Source of the DNA: Moniliophthora roreri
Taxonomy: Eukaryota; Basidiomycota; Agaricomycetes; Agaricales; Marasmiaceae
DNA length: 64,000 bases
Direction: 5' to 3'
NCBI GenBank assembly: GCA_001466705.2
Contig: LATX02000144.1
Span: 124,001 to 188,000 of the forward strand
In this document: positions 25,960 through 36,885 of the stretch, in pieces
How the letters are laid out: each line of letters opens with the position of its first letter
Position numbering within the stretch: the stretch's first letter is position 1
Notes under the pieces: model-generated
Seen by the model: the letters and a program-made list of their open reading frames with translations, nothing else
Databases searched by the model: none
Told to the model about the DNA's origin: nothing
Made by a program: the position numbers and the translations under genes

Positions 25960-28900
25960 ATGAAAAAACTATTTGGTGGTGGAAAACCCAAACCCACACC
26001 TACACCCGTTTCCTCAACGCCAATTCCAGATTCACCGGTACCTACACCCATACATGCAGTTTATACCAATCCCAGTAGTTCCAATCCCAACCCCAAATCA
26101 TCACCTTCACCTCCACCAACTGATGACTCGTCTTACGACCTCGTTGATCCACCCTTTCATCCAACTGCACCAGCGAGTATATCAAGCTCGTATGGTAGTT
26201 TACCGCCCGGCGCACAGCAGCCTCAGAGTCAGGCGACGACCTTGAAGAAAAAGCCTCCAGGGAGCCAGGGAAACGGACCGGGAAACGGCAATGTTGCAGC
26301 ATTGGGTATATTAAGGGCTTTAGATCCCCCTCACTCTGGGCATGGTCATACGCCGTCGGACGGAACGATACCTTCAATGCAAACTGGGACGGGCAGGTAT
26401 GGAAGTGTGCATTCGTTGATCACACATGATACCGTTGATGGGACGAGTACAATTCATCCTTCTGTTGGTACAGAGAAGGAGAAGGCACCGAAGAAGAAGG
26501 ATGGTGGTTGGTTCCGGAGTTGGAATCTTGATGGTACAAAAGACCGGGAGAAGGAGCACATGCAACGGGAAAGGGGACACTCACACTCCCACTCTTCTTG
26601 GCAGCTTGTTGGTGGTGGTGGTGGTGGTGGTGAGGATCCTCAGGGAGAGTTGACCAAGATGATTGGTGTGCCGCTTCTATTTCTTGCTGCAAACATTGGT
26701 GATCTAACGGAACGTAATTAGGCTATCTGACAGCTACAGGTCAAGAGGACTGGGCTCTCGTCCTAGACGTCTGCGACCGTGCTTCTTCGAATGAGGCGCA
26801 AGCGAAAGAAGCTGTAAGAGCACTGAGGAGAGAGTTCAAGTACGGTGAGCCGCCTGCGCAGTTGAGTGCTGCACGAGTACGTCCCGTTTACTTCACTTCC
26901 GCACACATATCTTGATATCTAAAACCTGTGGTATTGATGAATAGTTATGGGCGATAATGCTCCGCAACTCGAATGAAATATTTATTGCCCAGTCCACACA
27001 ACGCAAATTCTTGGATACATTAGAAGATTTATTGCTTAGCTCAAGGACGTCCCCGGTGGTGAAGGAGCGGGTGTTGGATGTGCTAGCCGCAGCAGCATTT
27101 GCGTCTGGTTCCAGTAAGCTCTTTTCTCACTAAATTCCGCTTTGTGGCAGTGTTTATCGCTTGGGCTTGGTTTTTCGTGATTCTGGGCTCTTGGTGGCGC
27201 AAGCTACCTACCTACCTGTCTTTCCGTTTTTGTACCAGCTAACACTATCCTGAACAGAAAAAGATGCCGGATTCCGCGGTTTGTGGAGGAAGGTTAAACC
27301 TGTGGATAAACCCGACGAAGTGTGTTTTACTTGGCATCTTTGATTCATCGCCTAAACTTACTTTCGTATAGGGTGTGCCTTTTGACACTGACGACGCAAT
27401 GTTCAACCCTCCGATTGTGCATGCTGGGAATCGGTCCTCGATGGTGCTTCAGCAGCCGTTACCGAGCCCGGGGTACCAACAGCAGGTACAGCAACAGCAG
27501 GTACCGCCTGGAAGCGCCAACATCAGTCCAAAGGTACTCCCGCCGACGACAGTGAACGGACAGGTGCCGCCTGATGTCCTCTCTGGGGCTGCGCCAGTTC
27601 AGAAGGAGAGCAGGCGCGAAAGAGATAAGGACAGAAACAGGGATCGTGAACGCTCTGAACGTCACAAAGATGGTGATCGTGAGCGTGAACCCCGAGAACG
27701 TGATAGGGAGCATCGAGAGCGCGGTGACAGAGAACACCGCGACCGCGACCGCAGCGATAGGGATAGGGACAGGGATAGGGACAGGGATAGAGACCGTGAA
27801 CGCTCTGATCGGCACAAGAAACACAAAAAAAGGAAATCACCATCCTCCCGCAACCGTATCATACCACCAGACGAAGACATCCGTCGACTTTTTCAAGAGT
27901 GTAAAATTGGAACGGGTAATGCCTCACTCCTTGCGGATGCACTTTTGACGACGACGCCCGAGGATATTGTGGATGGTGGTGACCCAATTATCAAGGAGTT
28001 CCGTGGAAAATGTTTGAGCAGCAGGGAGCTCATTGCTGCGCAGATTCCCTGGGCCAGTGCAGGGGCCGAGAGAAGTCGGCGGGAGAGAGATCAGGGTATT
28101 ACAATCCCACCCATTCAAGGTCTTCCGGGTCAGGGTAATGAAGGAGAGAATGGTGAAGAGGGCGATACAGTTGAAGAGCGTTTACTGGCTGATTTGCTAG
28201 AGGCGAATGAGGAGCTGAATAAGGCATTGAATCAGTATGATGATTTGGCGAGAGTGGCGATGGAGAGGAAGGCGGAGGAGGAAAGTAGAAAAGATATCAG
28301 AATGGATCGAAGAGTGAGTCGCGATTTGTTTTTTTTTTTTCAGTTCTCGGGGTGTGTTGTGAGGCATCAATGTAGCATCAGTTGCACACTTCGTTGCTTT
28401 TACGACTTCCTTTTCTCAACTTTTGATGACTAATTACTAACGTACCAAAAACAGGCAATCGCAGATCTTGAGCAACAAGAAGTCTACAATACCTACTCAA
28501 CGGCGGGCGGGGGAGGTAGTGTTTCGAGATCCCGGAGTCCGAGTCCTGTACCTCCTCCTCCTCCACCTATACCCCTTCGCCCTGGCACTGGTTCTCGGCC
28601 AAGCTCGATTATACACGTTCCTTTTGATGGTTCACAGGTGCAAGCACCACATACGTTGATGGTACCCCCAGCTGCACCTCATGGACCTCGTGTCCGAACT
28701 CCTAACCCCGATATCGGCAGTATAAAGAGATTGAGTATCTCCAACCAGAGCATCACCACAACAGACGAGGATACCATCCCAACACCCATATACCCCTCCG
28801 AGAAAGCCCTGGGCAAGAAGAGGGCCGCCGAGCCTGACACCTCTTCTGCGCTTAACCATGGTGATGATTCGGACGAATACACATATGACTTCAACCACAA

Positions 28901-29066
28901 CAACTACAACAACCTAGGGGATAGGGACACCGACTCGGAGAGTGATGGGGAGAGTGGATATAGAGAACAGCATTGGGCATGGCAAAAGAAGCATCCACCT
29001 GTACAGTATGTGTACGATGCGGCGGCGGAGAGGACAAGGCAGAGGATTCTGGAGGGTCATGTTTAA
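25960..29066 (+). CDS. VHS and GAT domain protein, Lsb5-like, endosomal sorting
   Basis: The start at 25960 opens with MKKLFGGGKPKPTPTPVSS and a long Pro/Ser-rich disordered region ending in a poly-Gly run (GGT repeats at about 26610-26632). After a short intron comes a VHS domain: YLTATGQEDWALVLDVCDRA, then ALRREFKYGEPPAQ, LWAIMLRNSNEIFIAQ and VKERVLDVLAAAAF. Next are DAGFRGLWRKVKP and GVPFDTDDAMFNPP, a charged Arg/Asp/Glu repeat, then a GAT-type bundle: IRRLFQECKIGTGNASLLAD, LADLLEANEELNKALNQYDD. The tail is Pro-rich and acidic (PVPPPPPPIPLRP), ending in TAA at 29066. VHS-GAT proteins bind ubiquitinated cargo and membranes in endocytic sorting; yeast Lsb5 also binds actin-patch proteins. 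The Pro-rich tail could serve as an SH3 ligand (inference). Confidence 0.85.
27640..27830 (+). repeat. Arg/Asp/Glu low-complexity coding repeat inside the VHS-GAT gene
   Basis: Hexamer-like units such as GACAGGGATAGG repeat here and encode alternating R-D/R-E pairs (for example DRDRDRDRDRDRER), followed by a Lys patch HKKHKKRK. The repeat lies between the VHS and GAT domains. Such RD/RE tracts are typical of RNA-binding or nuclear-speckle proteins and unusual in an endosomal adaptor. Confidence 0.8.
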
Positions 29067-31538
29067 CCTTGGCGGCGTTCAAGTTGGGGTGGTAACCGGT
29101 AACCACTCTGACTTTGTGATGTAGACTGAGAAGAGGATCAATCCGTTCTTGATTACTTGCGATTTACCCATATTTATTTGTGAACTCATTGCATTTTAGT
29201 CTGTGTAGCAATAGGATTCGAGTCGCTTGCTTTGCATCTGAGTCGGCCAGTACTTGAGTCATTGGCAGTGTACAGTTGAAAATTATCACATGACCGCAAC
29301 ACCCTGACTTCACCATCAGCGAAAGATTCGAATGCGGAGAAATTGCTCAAAGGCAAGGTGCTCACTTTTTCAAACACTATGATTGTGTCTCAAAAGGATA
29401 CAGATTGTACCGACACATTCGAGAACCCAAGACTGCCGGAATGTATATCGCTGAATCCTGGGCTTTCGAAGCGTTGAAACCTGGCATTATCATCTCCCAT
29501 CTTTGAGCCCTTCGTCTCTCCAGAAATCACCAATTCTCAGTGACGGAGGCTATAGCTGGGGTGGCTGGGAGTTGGTACATGAATCACTTGAATCCCTACA
29601 CGACGTCCAGCGAACCGGTGAAGGAGTCTTCCAGACTAGCAGTCAAAGACCTGGAGATCGCACGCAATCTCTGGATGTATACAAACCATACATCCTTGTG
29701 TCGTTACCAAGGAAAAAGTTGGCTGGTAATCCCTGGATTTCTTTTCCGGCACTGTCGACGATGAGGAATGACATTGGAACTTCTCCAGTGTAGCTGGTAT
29801 ACGAGCCAGAGAGGAGACCTTCCTCTCTTTGCTCGGGAAGTACCTTGAAGGCAGCTCTATGCTTTTCCGCACTCTTTCGGCTAGTTGAGATGGAGGGGGA
29901 TTCCAAGGACGATGCTAGAGGCTCGGCTGCCTGGCTTCGTTCTCGGAGCCAGTGAAGGAGTATACCACGAGAACGACACCTCTTCAATGTCGGCTGGACC
30001 CATTGTTGTCGAGCCGGAGGACTCTGCAAGACATCTCGTGCATCCTGCTCGCGGGAGTCGGAGGTTATGTCAACCAACAGATGCTTCTTCGGACGCCGCT
30101 AGAAAGGGTTGTGATGGGAGTATCATGTCTTGATGTAGGTGTGTATTATCCTGGGTGAAGGCATTGTGCTGACTTGTCGCGAAAGAGGTTTGGGAGTCCT
30201 ATAGATTCGGTGGCACCGATGGCTTGAGGAACTACTGGCCTCTCCTCTTGTCGTGATCACCGATATCACTCCTGGCAAGGTGTCCTTGAGAATGACCAAG
30301 GCGGCCTCTCCATGCTACTCGAAACGGCTGATTGCCGCTATGCTTGGGATAGAGGCAGCGTCGAGTGTCTCTCACGTCGTTCTCCTCCAGCTCAGCACTC
30401 GCCTGTCTAGGAAGGGGTTCCTGCCAGTCGAGGACGATGGGTTGCTGGGGATACCAAAAACTATGATCCCGAAACCGACTTCAAGAGTCACCAGGAGAAT
30501 CCAGGATGCCGGTAGACTCTCCTGATGGCATGTTGAGTCGATTCTTCGCCGCAGATTGAGTCCAGGACATGGCATGAACTAGTGTCGAGAAAGACGTTAG
30601 CATCATGCCCTCACCCAGGACAGACCTTTACCTCGACTTGATGTGAACGGGTAGCGTCGTTACTCTCGGATATCCGGAGTCCTAACGCGAGGTCAAAGTA
30701 CATCGTATATGGTTCAAGCTATCTGTCGAGGGAGGAGACCACCGAGGTCGACACAGAAGAGGTTGTCGTACACGATTTCTACAACACGATCAGTGCCTCC
30801 ATCTTGTCTACAGCACTGAGAGGAGAGGTTGCAGAGGGCAAGCCATTATTGGGTGGCATGAGGATTCTGTGCCGCATCTGGAGCAAGCAAGGAAAGGAAA
30901 GGATCGTGTCGATCCACGGCGTTTGACCCCCACCAATTGCAACCGGCTTCTCACAAGCGTAACACCTGCTCGACACGCTCAATTTTAGCAAATTACTATT
31001 GCAGCTCAATTCATTATGGTTTCCAGTGTGTCACAATAACTTGAATAAAGACGGCGAAACTCCGTGTCCGCAGCACATAGATGGCTTCGAGATGACCGGT
31101 CAATCAGATAAGGCCTGGTAAAAGGTGTCGAGGTCATGTCGTGGTGGACCTGCTGATTGCCGTTCGTGGGATGCTTCATCGGTGAGTGTACAAACGAACG
31201 TTATCCTCCCCAGGTTTACTGATTTGAGTCTACATGAATTAAGACGATGCATATCGTTGCTAGAAAGAATGGCGAATGGTTCCGGGCCCACGATTCGGGT
31301 AATACCAGACGTCAGTGATTCACGGGCGTTTGTTTCATGTCAGTGCTGCGGAATGATGATCCTTGTGCAAACATACCCTTCACGCTCAATAGATTTGTTC
31401 AATTCGATTCATCATACACTCAGGAACACACGGGCTGAGATGGCCACCTTTTAGTCGCCTTTTTGCATCCCAGAGGCTAATAAAAGCTTGATACTTCAAC
31501 GGTGGTAGTCCAGTCCAGGTCATCGAGCATCTCTCGAA
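29067..31538. other. 2.5-kb region without a supportable gene
   Basis: The longest frame is 30077-29643 (-), 144 codons, containing FKVLPEQREEGLLSGSYTSY and FLIVDSAGKEIQGLPANFFL. It reads like coding sequence, but I could not extend it with good splice sites and do not recognise it. The frame at 31125-31454 (+), with LSLHELRRCISLLERMANGS, is likewise unassigned. The rest gives no signal. It may contain decayed genes. Confidence 0.35.
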
Positions 31539-32420
31539 ATGCAGTTCTCAGTCAGCACCGCTTCTTTCATCCTCGCTGCTGTGTCTTTCGCTCGTGCTGT
31601 GAGTGTTACTTTTTCCCCTGTACCTTCCGTTCCCAGTTCTCAATTTCTTGCAGACTCCGCACAACGTATTCACGACGGTTGCGACCAACGAGACCATCAC
31701 CGCCGCCAGTAATAGCACGGTGATTTTCTCTGCGCCTACTGCTACTGTTAATGTCACATGCGACCCGGCTGCTCCCACAAAGACGACTACATATGACAGC
31801 TTCACCATCACTTATCAGGATTGCACCGTCATTGCCAATGTCACCCAGACGGCCTGTCCGACCGGGACGCCCATTGACACGATCACCCTCACTAATAATA
31901 CTCTGACGATCTACCCACCAACTGCGACCGTCAATGCAACTTGCAACCCTGCGGCTCCCACGCAGACGACTACCTATGACAGCTTCACCATTACTTATCA
32001 GGACTGTACCGTCACTGGCACTGCCAATGCCACCGCAACAGTCAATGCGACTGCTACACCTATTGATACCGTCACCTTCAGTAATCACACCTTGACGAGC
32101 TACCTCTCGACTGCGACTGTCAATGTGACTTGCGATCCGGCAGCTCCCACAAAGACAACTACCTACGATAGCTTCACGATCACTTATCAAGACTGTACCG
32201 TTGGCGTCACCGCTACTGCGACGGCCAATGCGACGGCCAATGCGACAGTAGGCGCAGCCCTCGGACAGGAGGCTGGGTGAGTAAAATTCGGATGATATTG
32301 CTTTTCATAAGGGCTGACAGGTTTCCTCGCAGTGGCTTCAATGGCGGTATCACTTCTACGCCTGACCTTCTCGTTTTGGTTTTCTCACTTGCGCTGGCGT
32401 TTGTCAGTGCTGGAATGTGA
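31539..32420 (+). CDS. GPI-anchored-type cell-surface protein with three repeats
   Basis: Three exons (31539-31598, 31654-32276, 32333-32420) encode 256 residues. Residues 1-20 (MQFSVSTASFILAAVSFARA) form a signal peptide. The mature part carries three copies of a unit of about 60 residues, each containing CDPAAPTKTTTYDSFTITYQ or a close variant and then DCTV. The units are separated by Thr/Asn-rich linkers with many N-x-T sequons (for example TNETITAASNSTV, TANATATVNATAT). The C-terminus is a small-residue stretch then a hydrophobic tail (LLVLVFSLALAFVSAGM) ending at the stop, the usual GPI-attachment arrangement. The protein is therefore predicted to be secreted, glycosylated and wall- or membrane-anchored. 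I do not know a named family. Confidence 0.85.
31755..32205 (+). repeat. Three tandem coding repeats in the GPI-type protein
   Basis: The conserved core recurs at about 31755-31833, 31941-32016 and 32127-32202, a spacing of about 186 bases (62 codons). Copies 1 and 3 share 'aaagacaac/gactac' (KTTTY) while copy 2 has QTTTY. A short GCGACGGCCAAT duplication follows the third copy (32216-32245). The high identity suggests recent duplication or gene conversion. Confidence 0.85.
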
Positions 32421-32609
32421 CGCACAGTATATGATATACTCTTTTTTTTTTCGGACTTGAATTGATATTATAGACTCGAGTTCTGTACGAACGATTTACA
32501 GTACTTGTGATATGTATCGACGGAAATCTGATGTTGTGGTGTTCTTCCACGCTTGCCTAGGAGTCTGAGCATCTGATAGATTTATCTCTGATCTTCCGGT
32601 TAATCTATG

Positions 32610-32620
32610 AAAAAAAAAAA
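32610..32620 (-). terminator. Pol III terminator (T run) for tRNA-Thr
   Basis: A run of A on the plus strand is a run of eleven T on the minus strand, about 36 bases downstream of the tRNA 3' end. Pol III stops at such T runs. Confidence 0.7.
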
Positions 32621-32656
32621 GATTGCTCCTGCATGGTAGACATCGCAAAAACTCAT

Positions 32657-32755
32657 TGCCGGTTGGCTGGATTGAACAACCGACCTTTGCATGCTGACCT
32701 GGGTGTTCATCCCAAGGATTACAAGTGCAACGCTCTACCACTAAGCTAAACCGGC
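32657..32755 (-). tRNA. tRNA-Thr (anticodon TGT) with a 27-nt intron
   Basis: On the minus strand the acceptor stem GCCGGTT pairs with AACCGGC, followed by discriminator A. The D arm is GCTTAGTGGTAGAGC. The anticodon stem TTGCA/TGCAA encloses loop CTTGTAA with anticodon TGT. The T arm GGTTG-TTCAATC-CAGCC has one G-T pair. An insert of about 27 bases (beginning ATCCTTGGG) lies after position 37, the normal place of nuclear tRNA introns. A-box and B-box promoter sequences lie inside the gene. The 3' CCA is not encoded, as usual in eukaryotes. Confidence 0.92.
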
Positions 32756-33041
32756 TTACAAGATTGAAAGAAATACAAAAATACAGTGAGAAGGAGGGTA
32801 AAAGAGTCTGCACGAGTACTGCGTACGAGATTGATTTTCAAGAGGACATTAGGTTTGGGTTGTAGGTGTAAACAAGCAAGATAAAGTATTCACTAGCCTT
32901 GGGCTATATTTCGGCATTCTGCAAGGGAGAAAGGCCGGTACAGGTACAGTAAGCGCCCACCATTGCTGGAATGCCGCCAGGACATGCCTGCCGTCTACAT
33001 GCGTTTATCTGCCCCCTTCCACTTTCATTCGTGCCGTCAGG

Positions 33042-34835
33042 ATGAAACTCCACCTCATCTCTTTATCCGCATTCCTTGTATTCGTATCTGTATCATGCTC
33101 CCCCCTTCAATCTCCATTACTTCAACAACAACGCACAAGAGCAAGAACCAGTCTTCCCGTCCAGAACGCAACGACATCTTTCTGGTTTACCGCAAATCCA
33201 TTGGCCAAGGAAGGTAGCGAGGGACCGTTGACTCGAGAAGCAGACGTGTGCATAATAGGATCAGGGATAACTGGAGCGAGTGTAGCGTACCATCTAGCTG
33301 GGGAAGCTGAAGGCCCGGGGGTACAGCAGCCGCTGAGAGTAGTTGTACTGGAAGCAAGGGATTTCTGTGCGTGTTATTCTTGATCATCTAATTTGTTAGG
33401 TAACTTGGGTCTGTAGGCTCTGGCGCTACTGGTTAGCCATATTGTCTTGTCAACCTTAAAGAAACCCGGCTCTAATAGTGCTACAAAGGTCGAAATGGCG
33501 GTCACCTCACACCTTATCCGTTCAAAGGCTTTAAATTCAACCAAGCCACGTACGGGACTCAAGAAGCCATCAAGTCATTTCTCATGGAAACCCGGACAAC
33601 GGCAGAGATGATCAGGGTTATTGAGGAACATGGCATGTCCGGTACTGTGGATCTCGTCAAGGGTGGACATATTACCCTCTTTGAGAATGAGTTGGACCCA
33701 AAGCTAGTAGAAACGATGGCAGACTATGTAGCTGCCAAGGCTGCTGGCATAGACTTGGGTGACGTTGAGTGGTTGGCGAAGGAAAATGTGAATGAGGTGA
33801 GTGGGTTGAGAGCAAAGTTGCCATCGATATCACTTGTTGATATAGATCCAATTTAGACCTTTGGTGCTCCCTATCCCGCTGCAACGTGGGCCGGAAACAA
33901 TATATGGCCACTCAAATTCGCAACGCAGCTGTTCTATATCGCAACTCGGAGGAATCCATCCAACTTTACGTTGAAGCTGCACACTCATACCCCCGTCACG
34001 GCAGTCGAACCTCTCAATATTGGCGACAAGCGTTGGTCATTACAAACACCACGAGGCTCCATATCGTGCCGTTACGTCGTACATGCCACGAACGCCTACG
34101 CAGGGCATCTCATTCCTCATATGAATGGTCAAGCGGGAATCTTGCCTACCAGAGGCCAAGTGGTCGCCGTACGCGCTACAAAACCATTGTCCAAAGCATG
34201 GGGGAAATCATGGGGTGGCCTGGATATGTATTGGTTCCCGAGGCCACAGGAAGATCTAGTCATTCTAGGAGGAGGGCGTATGTCTGTTGACCCATCGTAT
34301 GAGCTGACTACAGACGATTCCACTGTCAGCCCTTTGGTGGGAAGGACATTGAGAGCATTTCTTCCAAGGGTTTTTGAAGGGTTATTCGAGAAGGGAGGAG
34401 AGGTTGAGATGGAATGGGTAAGCCGCTGCCTCCTTGTATCTTGTTATGCATATGCTAATCTTTCAGACTGGAATTATGGGTTACACCCATATGACAGATC
34501 CTTTTGTGAGTTTTGAACTCTGGTAACCGATGAAATGTTGACTCTTTTATGCAGGTTGGTCCACTGATTGACCCCTTTGATCCTCGTTCAATCAAGTATG
34601 AGGGTCAGTTCATGTCAGCTGGCTATACTGGCCATGGAATGCCGCGTGCGTTTTCATGGTACGACTCGTTTGTTTCATCGATAAATAGTTGGAGTTTTGA
34701 CCATTCTATAGCGCCGAAGCTATTGCTTCAATGATCGCCTCGGAAATGAAGGGCTCTCGATGGAAGATACCAGAATGGCTGCCAGAAAGGTACCTGACGT
34801 GGAATCGTGGCGTTGACGGGCTCAGTAGGAAGTAG
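33042..34835 (+). CDS. FAD-dependent oxidoreductase, DAO family, secreted
   Basis: The start at 33042 gives a hydrophobic signal-like N-terminus (MKLHLISLSAFLVFVSVSCS). The dinucleotide fold follows: ADVCIIGSGITGASVAYHLA with GxGxxG, then the strand LRVVVLEARDF with the ribose-binding Glu. The next conserved block, CSGATGRNGGHLTPYPF, is split: a 15-base microexon (33417-33431) encodes its first part. Later parts include TPVTAVEP, YVVHATNAYAGHL, ILPTRGQVVAVRATKP, GLDMYWFPRPQEDLVILGGG, TGIMGYTHMTDPFVG and FMSAGYTGHGMPRAF. The order matches the DadA/DAO fold, which oxidises amines or amino acids with FAD. The stop TAG is at 34833-34835. The substrate cannot be told. All exons join in frame, so the gene is probably active. 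Confidence 0.87.
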
Positions 34836-34996
34836 ATGTACAACTAGGGTTACAATGCGATCTTTCTGTCCGGGTCTCTTACGCGCCTGCAATTGCATGA
34901 ATCCATGGTCATCGTAGAACGGACATACGTATTGGCAAAGCATATACATAAAGTATGGTCGCATGCGTGTATAGGCAGTAGTGGTAAATACATGGT

Positions 34997-35593
34997 TTAA
35001 CCCCTCTTCTTGGAGACACCAACGGTCTTTCCACGACGACCTGTGAAATACAATCATCATTAGCACGTTAATCCAAAGAATAGCCGCGGAAAAATAAAAG
35101 ACCGACCTGTCGTCTTGGTATGCTGACCCCTCACACGCAAACCCCAGAAATGCCTCAGACCTCTGTGAGCACGAATCTTCTTGAGACGCTCGAGATCATC
35201 ACGAAGTTTCGAGTCGACGTTGTTTGACAGAATTTGGTAATCCTTTCCGTCGACGATATCTTTTCGACGGGAGAGGAACCAAGTGGGGATTTTGAATTGA
35301 GTAGGGTTTTGCATGATGGTGACGATACGTTCGAGTTCGTCCGAGTTGAGTTCACCGGCACTAAATGCGATAGAATAATTAGGACAGAAAACAAGAAAAG
35401 ATAAGAAAGGGACACGCAACCGCTTGTTTAAATCGACATCGGCCTTTTTGCAAACAATGTTGGAGTATCTCCGTCCAACACCCTTGATTTCGGTCAAGGC
35501 GTACATGATTTTACGTTTTCCATCGACGTTGGTGTTGAGCAGACGAAGAATGTGTTGGAATTGTTGGTGGGGTTCCGGGACGACGAGAGACAT
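34997..35593 (-). CDS. RPS18: Small-subunit ribosomal protein S18 (uS13)
   Basis: Three coding exons. The first starts [20 protein letters not shown] and runs through [19 protein letters not shown] to VDLNKR. The second is [20 protein letters not shown] to THTKTTG-type sequence including [20 protein letters not shown]. The last is [13 protein letters not shown] plus TAA at 34997-34999. This is the complete, near-invariant eukaryotic S18, part of the head of the 40S subunit. Compared with the usual MSLVxPExFQHIL start there is a small insertion (PHQQ). Introns are at about 35361-35418 and 35041-35106. A leader intron precedes the ATG. Confidence 0.96.
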
Positions 35594-35720
35594 CTGCCAA
35601 AGCCTAAGTTAGTACTACATCCAATTGCATCGTTCGACATCCAGCCCAAAAACCACGAAAACCAGCAGAATAACAGTATAGTGGGGCATAAAGACGATAT
35701 ACAAGGACATTGGGACTCAC
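35594..35720 (-). promoter_or_regulatory. 5' UTR intron of RPS18
   Basis: On the minus strand a GTGAGTCCCA donor lies at 35720, and an acceptor (AGGCTTTGGCAG) ends exactly before the RPS18 ATG. The 127-base intron would remove a leader that begins near 35760. Leader introns directly before the start codon are common in fungal ribosomal protein genes and can raise expression. Confidence 0.65.
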
Positions 35721-36023
35721 CGTGGCGGGGCTTGTCTTTTTGCAGATGTCTTGAGGCGGCCTTGCGAGGGTGTAGCGTCGGTGTGTAGCGATGAGCGTTG
35801 TGGGAAATTGATGTTTGTACCAAAAGCTGTCGACAAACAAACGGCAAGGCACACTGCAGAATCTAGTACTGATTCGTTCTTATCAGTTGATGTGAGGACG
35901 CTCAGAGCCATCCGGGGAGAGATGTACTTATAGCAGGTGCGGCCGTCGGATCGCTTCTCTGATCCCATCCCATCACATACAGCTGGCAAGTTTGCCCAAG
36001 AATTTATCTCTCTTTCCTTCGCT

Positions 36024-36629
36024 ATGGCGCCAGATAGTCGCTCGGACGCACCTGTCATCGATACTCTCATCTTCGACCTAGGAGACGTTTTATTCACCTG
36101 GTCGGCAGAGACTAAAACCTCCGTATCACCCAAAATGCTTCATAGCATTCTCCAAACAGAAACTTGGTTCGATTACGAAAGAGGAAGGATTTCAGAGGAC
36201 GATTGCTACGCTGCAGTTGCGAGTCAGATGGATCTACAACCTCATCAAGTTCGCGAAGCATTCCAAGCAGCGCGAGACACCCTTACCAGCCGGTCATTCA
36301 TGGTTGATCTCATACGGCAGTTGAAACCTGGGCGGAAGGTGTACGCCATGTCGAATATCTCTGCTCCGGATTGGGAAGTCTTGCGCACCAAACCTTCAGA
36401 CTGGGAGATCTTCGATCGGGTGTTCACTTCTGCGTCTGCAGGAGAACGGAAGCCGGACTTGGGATTCTATCGGCACGTCCTTAAAGAGACCGGAGCCGAC
36501 TCCGCCCGTACTATCTTTGTCGATGACAAGGAGAGCAACGTAGCTGCCGCCCGCTCACTGGGTATTCATGGGATTGTATATGATGACTTTGAAAGCGTAC
36601 AGCGTGGTCTCATGGAGCTTTGCCGCTAA
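36024..36629 (+). CDS. HAD-like hydrolase, single exon
   Basis: A 201-residue intronless ORF. HAD motif I is FDLGDVLFTW (residues about 16-25) with the nucleophilic Asp, motif II is MSNIS, motif III is GERKPDLGFYRHVLKETG with the Lys, and motif IV is FVDDKESNVAAARSLGIHG with the acidic pair. A cap region, ILQTETWFDYERGRISEDDC, follows motif I, as in subfamily IA phosphatases and the N-terminal domain of epoxide hydrolases. The start at 36024 is preferred over the in-frame ATG at 35937, because the product then begins just before the core. The gene is divergent from RPS18, leaving about 300 bases of shared promoter. Substrate unknown. Confidence 0.88.
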   Translation: MAPDSRSDAPVIDTLIFDLGDVLFTWSAETKTSVSPKMLHSILQTETWFDYERGRISEDDCYAAVASQMDLQPHQVREAFQAARDTLTSRSFMVDLIRQLKPGRKVYAMSNISAPDWEVLRTKPSDWEIFDRVFTSASAGERKPDLGFYRHVLKETGADSARTIFVDDKESNVAAARSLGIHGIVYDDFESVQRGLMELCR

Positions 36630-36885
36630 ACACAATTGCTCCTTGTGGCCCGTTCCTCAAAGGGTGTGACGAACCAGCTATGTAAGCTTCCTTCGAGTCT
36701 CACACTTTGAACTTGCTGATAGGTTTGATATTTAGAGAACATGTCTATTCTTAAACACTGAGGGGTATAATCGTACAATAGATGTATCCTGTATGATAAA
36801 TAAGAGCATATTACAACACAATGTAAAGTATTTTACTCGACAGCGACGCACAGAATGAAGTACAGAGATACGACACGATCGTCTC

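Noticed and set aside
25973..26245. 90-codon ORF overlapping the VHS-GAT gene start
   Set aside because: Alternate frame of the Pro/Ser-rich first exon; the chosen frame leads into the VHS domain.
31606..32190. 194-codon minus-strand ORF across the GPI-type gene
   Set aside because: It is a shadow of the repetitive plus-strand coding sequence, whose signal peptide, introns and tail form a coherent gene.
35937..36023. Upstream in-frame ATG for the HAD hydrolase
   Set aside because: The added 29 residues are not family-like and lie in the probable shared promoter; the ATG at 36024 is right before the core.
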